DNA of 64,000 nucleotides from Halomarina salina (GTDB taxonomy: Archaea > Halobacteriota > Halobacteria > Halobacteriales > Haloarculaceae): contig NZ_JALLGW010000001.1 of assembly GCF_023074835.1 (NCBI RefSeq), positions 558,001 through 622,000 on the forward strand. The letters are read 5' to 3'. The position numbers were made by a program, and so were the translations under genes. The notes under the pieces are model-generated. The model was not told where the DNA came from. It ran no database searches and worked only from the letters and a program-made list of their open reading frames with translations. Below are positions 16,071 to 23,417 of this stretch, one piece after another (within the stretch, counting starts at the first letter, position 1; each line of letters starts with the position of its first letter).

Positions 16071-17264
16071 CTATCGGATGACGTCGAGACCGTTGTTCTT
16101 CTCGACTTCGCTGCGCCCGCCGTCGGTCTCGCCGAAGTTGACCTCGCCGCCACCGGAGTTGAAGTCGTTCGACTGCGACGACGTCGCACCGCCACCGTTG
16201 ATGGCCTCGCGGGAGGCGTCGGCCTGCTTCTGGGTCGACGGTCCGAGGATCTGAGCAGACTGGACGCCCGTCATGATGGCCATGACGCGCACCTTGCCCT
16301 TGTACTCCTCCTGGATACGCGCGCCCCAGATGACGTTCGCGTCCGCTTCGAGCCGTTCGGTGATGTTCTGCGCGATGCCCTCGGCCTCTTTCAGCGTGAG
16401 GTCCGGGCCGCCGGTGATGTGGACGAGGCCGCCGGTCGCCCCGCGGTAGTCCACGTCCAGCAGCGGGTGGTTCATCGCGTCCTTGACCACTTCCTGGGTC
16501 TTGTTCTTGTCCTGTGTCTCGCCGACCAGCATGACGGCGACGCCGCCCTGACCCATTATCGCGGTCATGTCGGCGTAGTCGAGGTTGATGAGGCTCGGCT
16601 GGGTGATGGTCTCCGAGATGCCCTTGACGGTCTCGGCGATGATCTGGTCCATCACGGAGAACGCCTTGCCGATGGGCAGGTTCGGGACGTAGTCGAGCAA
16701 GCGGTTGTTGTCGAGGACGATGATGGAGTCCGCGGCGTTGCGGAGTTTCTCCAGCCCTTCCTCGGCCTTCACCGTGCGGGCGCGCTCGACGTTGAACGGC
16801 GTCGAGACCATCCCGACGACGATCGCGCCCTGCTCTTTGGCGATGTCGGCGACGACCGGTGCCGCACCGGTCCCCGTACCGCCACCCATGCCGGCGGTGA
16901 CGAACACGAGGTCCGCCTCGCCGAGCACGTCCTTGATGGTGCCCTGCGCCATCTCCGTGGCGCGTTCGCCCATCGACGGGTCGCCACCGGCACCCAGCCC
17001 CTGCGTGAGCGACTTGCCGACGAGTATCTTCGTGTCGGCCTCGATCATCTTGAGGTGCTGTTTGTCGGTGTTGATGGCGATGGTGTCAGCGCCGTCGACG
17101 CCGATGTTGTACAGGCGGTTGACGGTGTTGTTCCCCGCGCCACCGCAGCCGACGATGACGATGCGGGGGTCGCCGAACTCGTCGACGTCGTTCCCGCTCG
17201 AGTCAGAGCGTTTCTGTTGCTCTTTCTCGGCGTTTTCGAGCGCCGAGTTGACGATGTCCTGCAT
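16071..17264 (-). CDS. ftsZ2: Cell division GTPase FtsZ2
   Basis: 397 residues. The GTP-binding core has [10 protein letters not shown] (residues 37-46), the T4 tubulin signature GGGTGTG (127-133) and the T7 catalytic loop NLDYAD (227-232), so it should be an active GTPase. A flexible Ser/Gly/Asn-rich linker ends in the short conserved tail NGLDVIR, which marks haloarchaeal FtsZ2, the paralogue mainly needed for ring constriction in Haloferax. Its ATG abuts the cdrS stop (TGA ATG) with no gap, so the two are co-transcribed and coupled. The roughly 30-residue amino extension rich in Gln/Lys/Asp is also FtsZ2-like. No ftsZ1 lies in this window. Confidence 0.93.
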   Translation of the reverse strand: MQDIVNSALENAEKEQQKRSDSSGNDVDEFGDPRIVIVGCGGAGNNTVNRLYNIGVDGADTIAINTDKQHLKMIEADTKILVGKSLTQGLGAGGDPSMGERATEMAQGTIKDVLGEADLVFVTAGMGGGTGTGAAPVVADIAKEQGAIVVGMVSTPFNVERARTVKAEEGLEKLRNAADSIIVLDNNRLLDYVPNLPIGKAFSVMDQIIAETVKGISETITQPSLINLDYADMTAIMGQGGVAVMLVGETQDKNKTQEVVKDAMNHPLLDVDYRGATGGLVHITGGPDLTLKEAEGIAQNITERLEADANVIWGARIQEEYKGKVRVMAIMTGVQSAQILGPSTQKQADASREAINGGGATSSQSNDFNSGGGEVNFGETDGGRSEVEKNNGLDVIR

Positions 17265-17438
17265 TCAGGCCCTCGCCCACGGCCGCTTCTTGTCGCGGCG
17301 CTCGGTGTTGTCTTCGTTGATCATGTCGCGAACGGCGGCACGAATCGCCTCGCTGCGATTCGGGTACTCCCCGGTCTCGACCATGCGCTCAACCTCCTCG
17401 ATCTGCTGCTTCGGAATCCGTAGTGTCACACGCTCCAT
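17265..17438 (-). CDS. cdrS: Ribbon-helix-helix regulator CdrS
   Basis: 57 residues from the ATG at 17438, which gives a canonical ribbon-helix-helix protein: strand ERVTLRIP, helix [12 protein letters not shown], then [16 protein letters not shown]. The long open frame upstream is leader DNA, not protein. It lies immediately before ftsZ2, and the arrangement matches the cdrS-ftsZ2 operon of Halobacterium and Haloferax, where CdrS is a global regulator of division and shape genes. The basic tail [11 protein letters not shown] may add DNA contacts. Regulation: a TTTTATTAC box about 150 bases upstream implies a roughly 125-base leader holding GTAAGAC repeats. Confidence 0.85.
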   Translation of the reverse strand: MERVTLRIPKQQIEEVERMVETGEYPNRSEAIRAAVRDMINEDNTERRDKKRPWARA

Positions 17439-17455
17439 TTTGTCGTATTCCCCTG

Positions 17456-17616
17456 GTAAGACACCGAGCCGCGTGTCACGACGGCCCAGGGTCCGACACG
17501 GGGCAAACCGCAGTACGGCGCGGGCATACGCCCGCAACAACCCCGTGTAAGACGGTTGTCTTACGCAGGTGTTTGCATACATCGGGATGTAATAAAACTT
17601 TGGACAGTCGTAAGAC
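17456..17616 (-). promoter_or_regulatory. cdrS-ftsZ2 leader with GTAAGAC palindrome and half-sites
   Basis: A perfect inverted repeat GTAAGAC-GGTT-GTCTTAC lies at 17547-17564, with further single copies GTAAGAC at 17456-17462 and 17610-17616. A TATA-like TTTTATTAC (minus strand, about 17591-17598) sits between the outer site and the palindrome, placing the palindrome next to the likely transcription start. Short palindromes with extra half-sites are typical operators for ribbon-helix-helix dimers, and two such proteins, CdrS and CdrL, flank the site. Binding is inference. Confidence 0.65.
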
Positions 17617-17667
17617 GCTACCCCTCACACCAACGTAAACAGGGAGGAATTCCCGCGTCTACGGCGT

Positions 17668-18243
17668 TTACGAGCGCTCTAGCACGTCCGCCGCTGGCGT
17701 CCGACGACCGCAGCCCGGGCAGAACGCCCAGTCCGAGCGGAGTTCGTCGCCGCAGTCGCAGAACACCCGGTGTGTGGCCTTCTCGCCGCAGTTCGAGCAG
17801 TAGACGGCCGACTCGTCGAGCCCCGTCCCACAGCCAGAGCACTGTTTACGCCCCTGGTCCGTGTCAGACGCGCCGACGGACGCATTCTGGTCGCCGGTCG
17901 CGTCTGCCGCGTGCGTCTCGTCTTCCGACCGGGGAGCGGCGCGTTCGCCCTCGACAGTCACGTTTACGTTGATATCCTGTGGTGGCTGCGGCCGACGTGT
18001 CTGGCCAGCGCCCCGCGCGTCGAGTCGCTGTTCGAGCATCGCGTCGACGCGCTCGCGAACGAGCGCGTCGAGCGTGTCGTCGATGGTCGCCTCCAGAGTG
18101 GCCTCGGGGGCGCGAACGCTCTCCGCGGACACCTCGTCGAGATGTGCGCGAAGCGCCTCGCGCATCACCTCGCTCTTGGAGGCGTCACACGCCTCGAGGC
18201 GGTCGACGAGGTCGTCGTCCGCGCGGAACGTTATCTTGCTCAT
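17668..18243 (-). CDS. cdrL: RHH and zinc-ribbon regulator, CdrL-like
   Basis: 191 residues from the ATG at 18243. The amino end MSKITFRADDDLVDRLEACDASKSEVMREALRAHL is a ribbon-helix-helix DNA-binding domain. A helical segment (ERVDAMLEQRLDARG), a Pro/acidic linker and two zinc ribbons follow (CSGC with CSNC; CDC with CPGC). In Halobacterium a longer RHH protein, CdrL, encoded next to cdrS activates the cdrS-ftsZ2 operon. Position, domain layout and orientation agree with that here. A near copy of the operator word (TTCTTAC, 18280-18286) and a GATTAATAT box lie before its own start, so it may control itself. The naming rests on synteny. Confidence 0.72.
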   Translation of the reverse strand: MSKITFRADDDLVDRLEACDASKSEVMREALRAHLDEVSAESVRAPEATLEATIDDTLDALVRERVDAMLEQRLDARGAGQTRRPQPPQDINVNVTVEGERAAPRSEDETHAADATGDQNASVGASDTDQGRKQCSGCGTGLDESAVYCSNCGEKATHRVFCDCGDELRSDWAFCPGCGRRTPAADVLERS

Positions 18244-18357
18244 TCGATACGTTCGCTTACCCACGATTCCATATTAATCTTCTTACGCCCGTCATACGTG
18301 CCCCCGTCGCCCCGAAAGACAAGGATTAAATCCAGCCGTCTGCTGATTTCGGGTAGA

Positions 18358-18431
18358 CCGCTCTTAGCTCAGTCTGGCAGAGCAGTCGACTGTAGATCGA
18401 CTTGCCCCCCGTTCAAATCGGGGAGAGCGGA
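18358..18431 (+). tRNA. tRNA-Tyr (GUA)
   Basis: Acceptor stem CCGCTCT pairs with AGAGCGG, discriminator A. D arm GCTC / GAGC, anticodon stem GTCGA / TCGAC with loop CTGTAGA (anticodon GUA), T arm CCCCG-TTCAAAT-CGGGG. No intron and no encoded CCA. The last 22 bases are copied twice downstream. Confidence 0.97.
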
Positions 18432-18825
18432 CTTTTCCCGCGAACCACGCGAGGGAGCGAAGCGACCGAGCCAGTGAACGGCGAAAACGTCGTTCTCGAC
18501 CCGTTTGAAGAGACGAGACGCGCGCAGCGAAGCGAGCACGTCTCGGCGTATTCAAATCGGGGAGAGCGGACTGAACCTCATCACTCGTGAGCGGAGCGAG
18601 CGGCGACGAGTGTGAAGGACTCCTCGACCGATTTGTGCAGCGAGCGACCAGCGGGAGCGAGTGAGTTCAAATCGGGGAGAGCGGACTTCTTCGTGACCGA
18701 ACCGGGGAGCGAAGCGACTCGGACCGGTCAGCTCTCCTCGACTGTGGTCCACTCTATCACCCACCAAACGCCGCGTACACGCTTCGTGTGGCTTTTCTGT
18801 CTTCCGCGACGACGCATTGGCCATC
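18432..18825 (+). repeat. tRNA-Tyr tail copies and GAGCGNAGCGAG hairpins
   Basis: No gene is seen in this stretch. The tRNA 3' end TTCAAATCGGGGAGAGCGGA recurs exactly at 18551-18570 and 18667-18686. Between and after the copies lie GAGCGAAGCGAC/GAGC words in hairpins: CGAGACG (18514-18520) with CGTCTCG (18539-18545), and CACTCGT (18582-18588) with ACGAGTG (18606-18612). The tail copies cannot form a tRNA. They may be old attachment-site remnants or duplications driven by the repeats. The region ends at the nadE start. Confidence 0.85.
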
Positions 18826-19680
18826 ATGGCGAGTCTCCACCAGCAGACACGAGACGAGATCCGACCCATCGACCTCCGGTACTCCGACGAGGAGCTCGGT
18901 GCACAGGTCGACGACCTCACCGAGTTCATCCGGGAGCGAGTCGACGCGGCGGCTGTCGACGGCGCGCTCGTCGCCCTCTCGGGCGGCGTCGACAGCACGA
19001 CCGTCGCGCATCTGGCGGTCGAGGCGCTCGGAGCCGACTCGGTCCACGGCCTCCTGCTCCCGAAGGCGGTCAACACCGACGAGAACATGAGCGACGCCGA
19101 ACGGGTCGCACAGGACCTCGGCATCACCTACGACGTGCTCGAGATCGACGACGCAGTCGACGAACTGCTGGAGACGTACGACGCCGGGTCCGACAGCGAC
19201 TCCGAGGGCCGCTGGGAGGGCCGGTACGTCGGCAACACGAGCGCCCGCGTGCGGATGACGCTCAACTACCTCGTCGCGAACTACGAGAACAAGCTCGTCG
19301 TCGGGACGGGCAACCGCGCCGAACTCGCCACCGGCTACGTGACGAAGTACGGCGACGGCGGCGTCGACTGCAACCCGCTGGGCAACCTGTACAAACAGCA
19401 GGTCCGACAGGTCGCCGCCTACCTCGGCGTCGACGAGTCGCTCGTCCAGAAGACGCCGACCGGCGGGATGGTCGACTACGACACCGACGAGGAGGAGTTC
19501 GGCGTCGACTACGACACGCTCGACGCGATTCTCGCGCTCCACGTCGACGGTGGCGTCCCGGCCGCGGCGACCGCTCGTCTCACCGGCTCCTCGCTCGACG
19601 AGGTGGAGTACATCGTCGAGATGCACGAGGACAGCGAACACAAGCGGACGCCGCCGACGGTGCCCGAGCCGCGTTCCTGA
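18826..19680 (+). CDS. nadE: NAD+ synthetase
   Basis: 284 residues from the ATG at 18826, preferred over a TTG nine bases earlier. The ATP-pyrophosphatase P-loop is ALSGGVDSTTV (residues 50-60). GLLLPKAVNTDENMSDAERVAQDLGI, GNTSARVRMTLNYLVAN and VVGTGNRAELATGYVTKYGDGGVDCNPLGNLYK-type segments are diagnostic for NadE. There is no glutaminase domain, so it should be the ammonia-using form that adenylates and amidates nicotinate adenine dinucleotide to NAD. Nicotinate phosphoribosyltransferase (34826) and nicotinamidase (39693) in the same window supply earlier salvage steps. It stands between two repeat-rich tRNA regions. Confidence 0.94.
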   Translation: MASLHQQTRDEIRPIDLRYSDEELGAQVDDLTEFIRERVDAAAVDGALVALSGGVDSTTVAHLAVEALGADSVHGLLLPKAVNTDENMSDAERVAQDLGITYDVLEIDDAVDELLETYDAGSDSDSEGRWEGRYVGNTSARVRMTLNYLVANYENKLVVGTGNRAELATGYVTKYGDGGVDCNPLGNLYKQQVRQVAAYLGVDESLVQKTPTGGMVDYDTDEEEFGVDYDTLDAILALHVDGGVPAAATARLTGSSLDEVEYIVEMHEDSEHKRTPPTVPEPRS

Positions 19681-19775
19681 GACGGGAGACGGCGCCGAGC
19701 GACTGCCGACCGACACCGACCGACGACGGCTGACCCGAACCTACAACTAAGGGACACCCCCGCGCACGAGGCCAC

Positions 19776-20246
19776 ATGTACGACCGAATCCTCGTCCCCG
19801 TCGACGGAAGCGACATCGCGTACGCGGCCGCCGACCACGCGTTCGACCTGGCGACGGCCGTCGACGCGGAAGTGCACGTCATCTTCGTCGTCGACGAGAG
19901 TATCGAGAAGATGCTGCTGTCGACCCACAGCATGCGAACCGTGCTGGAGTCGTTGCGCGAACGCGGAGAGGAGGTGCTCGACACCGTCGAAGAACGCGCC
20001 GACACGGCGGGCGTGTCGGTGACGACCGAACTCGGTCACGCGGTGCAGGTCCACGAGGCCATCGTCGACTACTGCGACGAGCACGACGTCGACCTCGTCG
20101 TGATGGGCACCAGCGGTCGGGAGGGCTTCGACCACCTCGTCGGGAGCACGACCGAGCGGGTGCTGATGGCCTCCTCGATACCCGTCCTCGCCGTCTCTCC
20201 GGAGGGCGTCCTCGACGGGCCCGCCGGCGAATCCGACGGCGAGTGA
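19776..20246 (+). CDS. Universal stress protein (UspA family)
   Basis: 156 residues, a single Usp domain. MYDRILVPVDGSDIAYAAADHAFDLA opens it; VVMGTSGREGFDHLVGSTTERVLMASSIPVLAVSP closes it with the ATP-binding G-x-x-G-x(9)-G-S/T pattern, so it is of the nucleotide-binding type. Usp proteins are small soluble dimers linked to stress tolerance. A TATA-like box (AACTAAGG) lies some 30 bases upstream. It is monocistronic, 95 bases after nadE, and followed by tRNA-Phe. Three more Usp-like genes are at 57-59 kb. Confidence 0.9.
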   Translation: MYDRILVPVDGSDIAYAAADHAFDLATAVDAEVHVIFVVDESIEKMLLSTHSMRTVLESLRERGEEVLDTVEERADTAGVSVTTELGHAVQVHEAIVDYCDEHDVDLVVMGTSGREGFDHLVGSTTERVLMASSIPVLAVSPEGVLDGPAGESDGE

Positions 20247-20299
20247 CGCCGGCCGTTTCGAAACGCTTTTTCAGGTCCTCGGCTTCGGTGGGTATGCGA

Positions 20300-20373
20300 G
20301 CCGCCTTAGCTCAGACTGGGAGAGCACTCGACTGAAGATCGAGCTGTCCCCGGTTCAAATCCGGGAGGCGGCA
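20300..20373 (+). tRNA. tRNA-Phe (GAA)
   Basis: Acceptor GCCGCCT pairs with AGGCGGC, discriminator A. Anticodon stem CTCGA / TCGAG with loop CTGAAGA (anticodon GAA). T arm CCCGG-TTCAAAT-CCGGG. No intron, CCA not encoded. Its tail is copied imperfectly about 120 bases downstream. Confidence 0.97.
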
Positions 20374-20808
20374 CTTCTGTGATTTCACACCGACGAGCGA
20401 AGCGAGTCGCGTTGAAATCCAGAGTGAAACCCATGCGGATTTGAAGCAGCGAGCGACCGAAGGGAGCGAGTGGGGTTCACAATCCGGGAGGCGGCAGACG
20501 TCTGCTGCCGACAACGCGAACGAGTAGTGCGAGGTCGGAAGACGACCTCGGTAGCGAACGGCCAAGCCGTGAGCGGAGCGAGTGAACCGTCGCCAGCGAA
20601 TCTGCTCCCGACCGAGTCTGTACGAGACCAGACACGCGCAGCGAAGCGAGCACGTCCGGGCGTGGTTCGGACTCAAGGGAAGCCACGGTCGTTCTCCCGA
20701 AGACTCCGCGTCCGCCCGAGATTCCGACTCGGTCGTAACCTTCCCGAAAACACACCAAACAAGCTACAGAAAGCCCAAATACGCGCTCGTGGATGGTTCA
20801 GAGAACAG
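20374..20808 (+). repeat. tRNA-Phe tail copy and GAGCGNAGCGAG hairpin block
   Basis: No convincing gene is seen in these 435 bases; the open frame running through is made of repeat. A hairpin GATTTCA (20381-20387) / TGAAATC (20413-20419) encloses CGAC-GAGCGAAGCGA-GTCG. The tRNA tail returns at 20474-20496 as GGTTCACAATCCGGGAGGCGGCA, with one extra C. More GAGCGGAGCGAG and CAGCGAAGCGAGCAC words follow to about 20655. The last 100 bases before 20809 probably hold the promoter of the next gene. Confidence 0.8.
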
Positions 20809-21750
20809 ATGTACTCGGTGTCCAGTATCGCGAACGCGATACGTAACCCGCGGGTGGTGTGCGAGGAGGCGAACCTCCTCTACCAGCACGGGTTCGGCTT
20901 CCGCGAGACGGCCGCCCACAACGAGAACGGCGTCGACATCCTCTCGGAGGACTGGGACAACCTCGTCATCCTCGACGCGTGCCGGTACGACACGTTCCGG
21001 GACCTCGCCTCGGAGTTGCCGGGGACGCTGACGAAGGCGGAGTCGAAGGCCTCCGCGACGAACCTGTTCCTCCGAGCGAACTTCACGGACGAGGAGCTCC
21101 ACGACACCGTCTACGTCACGGCGAACCCGCAGCTGTACCGTATCGAGAACGGGGTCTACGACGTCGAGCCGATACACGTCGAGTTCCACGACCAGATCGA
21201 CGTCTGGCAGGACCAGTGGCACGACGAGTACCGGACCGTGATGCCGGAGGTGGTGACGGAGGCGGCGCTCGACGCCGCCGAGCGGTACCCGAACAAGCGG
21301 CTCATCGTCCACTACCTCCAGCCCCACGCGCCGTACATCGGGGAGACGGGAGTCGAACACCTCCCGACCGACTACCTGGACTTCTGGGGGTCGTTCAACG
21401 ACGGCGAGATCGACGTCCCGCTGGAGACGGCGAAGCAGGCGTACCGCGAGAACGTCGAGGTCGTCCTCCCGCACGTCTCGACGCTGCTCGCCGAGTTCGA
21501 CGGGAAGACCGTCGTGACCGCCGACCACGGCGAGTTGCTGGGGGAACGCGACTCGCCGATTCCCATCCGGCGATACGGCCACCCCGCGTACGCGAACGTG
21601 CCCGCGCTCCTCGAAGTGCCGTGGCTGGAGTACGAGACCGAGACTCGCCCGGACATCGTCGCCGAAGCGCCCGAACAGGCAGCGAGCCGCGGCGGCCCCG
21701 ATTCGGACGTGGTCAGAGAGCGACTCCAGGACCTGGGGTACGCGGAGTAG
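20809..21750 (+). CDS. Sulfatase/alkaline-phosphatase-like protein
   Basis: 313 residues from the ATG at 20809; upstream in-frame sequence is repeat-derived and left out. LVILDACRYDTFRDLA near residue 47 is the metal-binding Asp-x-x-R opening of the alkaline phosphatase superfamily, and VTADHGELLGE near 240 supplies the second Asp-His metal site, with YGHP after it. No signal peptide is seen, so it is likely cytoplasmic or membrane-facing. Such proteins in haloarchaea often sit in glycan or surface polymer loci and may move sulfate or phosphate groups, but no glycosyltransferase is nearby. Its position after a tRNA with repeats suggests an insertion hot spot. Confidence 0.75.
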   Translation: MYSVSSIANAIRNPRVVCEEANLLYQHGFGFRETAAHNENGVDILSEDWDNLVILDACRYDTFRDLASELPGTLTKAESKASATNLFLRANFTDEELHDTVYVTANPQLYRIENGVYDVEPIHVEFHDQIDVWQDQWHDEYRTVMPEVVTEAALDAAERYPNKRLIVHYLQPHAPYIGETGVEHLPTDYLDFWGSFNDGEIDVPLETAKQAYRENVEVVLPHVSTLLAEFDGKTVVTADHGELLGERDSPIPIRRYGHPAYANVPALLEVPWLEYETETRPDIVAEAPEQAASRGGPDSDVVRERLQDLGYAE

Positions 21751-21864
21751 CCACGCGGGAGCGCCGAGGGTGACGGCTGCTGGAGGAACGCGCGGTCCTC
21801 GGAGGAAGGCCACGTCTGCCGGGGGACCAACACTCTTGACCCGCGGTATCGAGGCTCTACCGAC

Positions 21865-22293
21865 ATGACCGACGACGCTCCCGACGACCGGACTCGATTC
21901 GAGCGGCCGCTGTGTTACGTGATGGGACTGCTCTACGTAATCGCGGGCGTGTTGCACTTCGTCGCACCGAAGGTGTACGCCCGCATCGTACCCCCCCAGT
22001 TTCCCCGGCCGGTCGCCCTCGTCTACCTCTCGGGCGTCGCGGAGATCGTCCTCGGCGTCGGCGTGCTGGTCCGGCGAACGCGCCAGCGCTCCGCCTGGGG
22101 CGTGATGGCGCTGCTGGTCGCCGTGTTCCCGGCGAACGTCTACATGGCGACCAACGACCTCGCGAGCGGGGCCGTCCCCGACCGGTACGGGAGCGTCGCT
22201 CGACTGGCCGCGTGGGTACGGCTCCCGCTCCAGGGTGTACTGCTGTTCTGGGCCTGGTTGTACACGCGCCCGCTCCCAGAATCTTCCGGGTGA
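21865..22293 (+). CDS. DoxX-family membrane protein
   Basis: 142 residues with four membrane segments. YVMGLLYVIAGVLHFVAPKVYARIVPP and LVYLSGVAEIVLGVGVLV are the DoxX-type core (GxxHF...P in the first part, SGxxEI in segment 2). DoxX-like proteins are small quinone- or redox-associated membrane proteins, often of unknown role. Here it is a single gene 114 bases after the sulfatase-like gene. No partner subunit (DoxD, thiosulfate oxidation) is nearby, so the link with respiration is only by family. Confidence 0.82.
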   Translation: MTDDAPDDRTRFERPLCYVMGLLYVIAGVLHFVAPKVYARIVPPQFPRPVALVYLSGVAEIVLGVGVLVRRTRQRSAWGVMALLVAVFPANVYMATNDLASGAVPDRYGSVARLAAWVRLPLQGVLLFWAWLYTRPLPESSG

Positions 22294-22370
22294 GCCACCG
22301 AGGACCGCCACGAACGGTCACGAGAGCCGACGCGTCGACGGTACAGCCATGATACCACGACCCGCGGAAG

Positions 22371-22404
22371 TCTTATCACCGGAAGGCCGTTCCAGTTAGA
22401 GGTA
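22371..22404 (+). promoter_or_regulatory. Promoter and ribosome-binding site of the csp pair
   Basis: TCTTATC (22371-22377) is a TATA-like box about 30 bases before the first csp ATG, and AGAGGT directly before the ATG is a possible Shine-Dalgarno sequence, so a short leader is expected. Confidence 0.45.
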
Positions 22405-22599
22405 ATGGCGAAAGGCAGCGTTGACTTCTTCAACGACACTGGCGGCTACGGTTTCATCGAGACGGACGACGCGGACGAGGACGTTTTCTTCCACATGGAA
22501 GACGTCGGCGGCCCGGACCTCGAAGAGGGACAGGAAGTGGAGTTCGACATCGAGCAGGCCGACAAGGGCCCGCGCGCGACCAACGTCACCCGACTCTAA
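22405..22599 (+). CDS. cspA: Cold-shock domain protein, copy 1
   Basis: 64 residues, one cold-shock (OB-fold) domain. The RNP1 motif is GGYGFIET and RNP2 is DVFFHMED, both intact; [11 protein letters not shown] replaces the bacterial WFNxxKGFGF. It should bind single-stranded RNA or DNA and act as an RNA chaperone. The protein is much more acidic than bacterial CspA (about ten Asp and eight Glu). It is followed after two bases by a second gene that differs at only three residues (Ser5, Asp22, Ala23 here), so the pair is a tandem duplication and probably one transcript. Confidence 0.94.
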   Translation: MAKGSVDFFNDTGGYGFIETDDADEDVFFHMEDVGGPDLEEGQEVEFDIEQADKGPRATNVTRL

Positions 22600-22601
22600 T
22601 C

Positions 22602-22796
22602 ATGGCGAAAGGCAAAGTCGACTTCTTCAACGACACGGGCGGCTACGGCTTCATCGAGACCGACGAGGAGGACGAGGACGTCTTCTTCCACATGGAAGAC
22701 GTCGGCGGTCCGGACCTCGAAGAGGGTCAGGAAGTCGAGTTCGACATCGAACAGGCAGACAAGGGTCCGCGCGCGACCAACGTCACCCGCCTGTAA
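22602..22796 (+). CDS. cspA: Cold-shock domain protein, copy 2
   Basis: 64 residues, almost identical to the gene just before it (Lys5, Glu22, Glu23 instead of Ser, Asp, Ala). All RNA-binding residues are kept. Although the proteins are nearly the same, many synonymous third positions differ, so the duplication is not very recent and the protein is under strong constraint. Separation from copy 1 is TAA-TC-ATG, so translation is likely coupled. After the stop, AT-richer sequence with a TATTTTTACC run near 22834 could end transcription. Confidence 0.94.
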   Translation: MAKGKVDFFNDTGGYGFIETDEEDEDVFFHMEDVGGPDLEEGQEVEFDIEQADKGPRATNVTRL

Positions 22797-22997
22797 GACG
22801 CGTCGTTCTCGAACGACGAACCACGATTCTCGGTATTTTTACCCGGCGAAGAGCGACGGCGCCGAGCGTTCGTCGCCGAACTGACGGGTCGAGGACCCTC
22901 GATACAGTCTCGACGGCCGCGACCGGACGGTCCGAACGCCGACCGACGGGCGTCTGACTGAGATTGATAACCCTCGACACTGAAGCGTCCCATCCGA

Positions 22998-23390
22998 ATG
23001 GGAGCACAGCATCGGGACGCCTCCTCGCTCGAACAGCAGTTCAGTCCGACGGTGGCGAGGAGCGTCCAGACGACGTGGCGAGCGGTCGTCCGGCACGTCC
23101 GCACGCTGTTGGTCGGCCTCTCGCCCGTCCACTACGAACCGGGGGACATGCGCAGGGAGTACCGCTGGACGCGGGCGGCCATCGTCGGTGCGGCGACGAG
23201 TCTCGGCGTCGCCTTCGCCGTGCGGTCGGTGCTGACGGGGCTGTTCGTCGCGTTCTTCTCGCCGGGGCTGTCGCTGGTGACGCTGTTCAACGTCGCGCTG
23301 ACCGTCGCCGTCGTCGGCGGGATGGCCGGCGTCGCGGCGGTCCGCGCGGCCGACTTCACGCGGTTCAGACGGCAGCGACGGCGGTTGTGA
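22998..23390 (+). CDS. Small membrane protein, unknown function
   Basis: 130 residues. A polar amino half (about 55 residues with VARSVQTTWRAVVRHVR) precedes two long hydrophobic stretches (about 58-88 and 92-116) and a basic tail FRRQRRRL. It has no recognised motif. A TTGATAACC box about 30 bases upstream could be its promoter. It ends 27 bases before the convergent aldo/keto reductase gene. Confidence 0.6.
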   Translation: MGAQHRDASSLEQQFSPTVARSVQTTWRAVVRHVRTLLVGLSPVHYEPGDMRREYRWTRAAIVGAATSLGVAFAVRSVLTGLFVAFFSPGLSLVTLFNVALTVAVVGGMAGVAAVRAADFTRFRRQRRRL

Positions 23391-23417
23391 GCGGCCCCGC
23401 TACGACGGGCCGACGCC

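Noticed and set aside
17439-17582. 105-codon version of CdrS
   Set aside because: The upstream part contains the palindrome, reads as a basic Cys/Arg-rich stretch and is not needed for the RHH domain; the ATG at 17438 gives the normal 57-residue protein.
18551-18688. Extra tRNA-Tyr genes
   Set aside because: Only the last 20-24 bases are copied; no D arm or anticodon arm precedes them.
20470-20808. Upstream extension of the sulfatase-like protein
   Set aside because: The extra codons are made of the tRNA tail copy and GAGCG repeats, basic and not protein-like; the fold starts after 20809.
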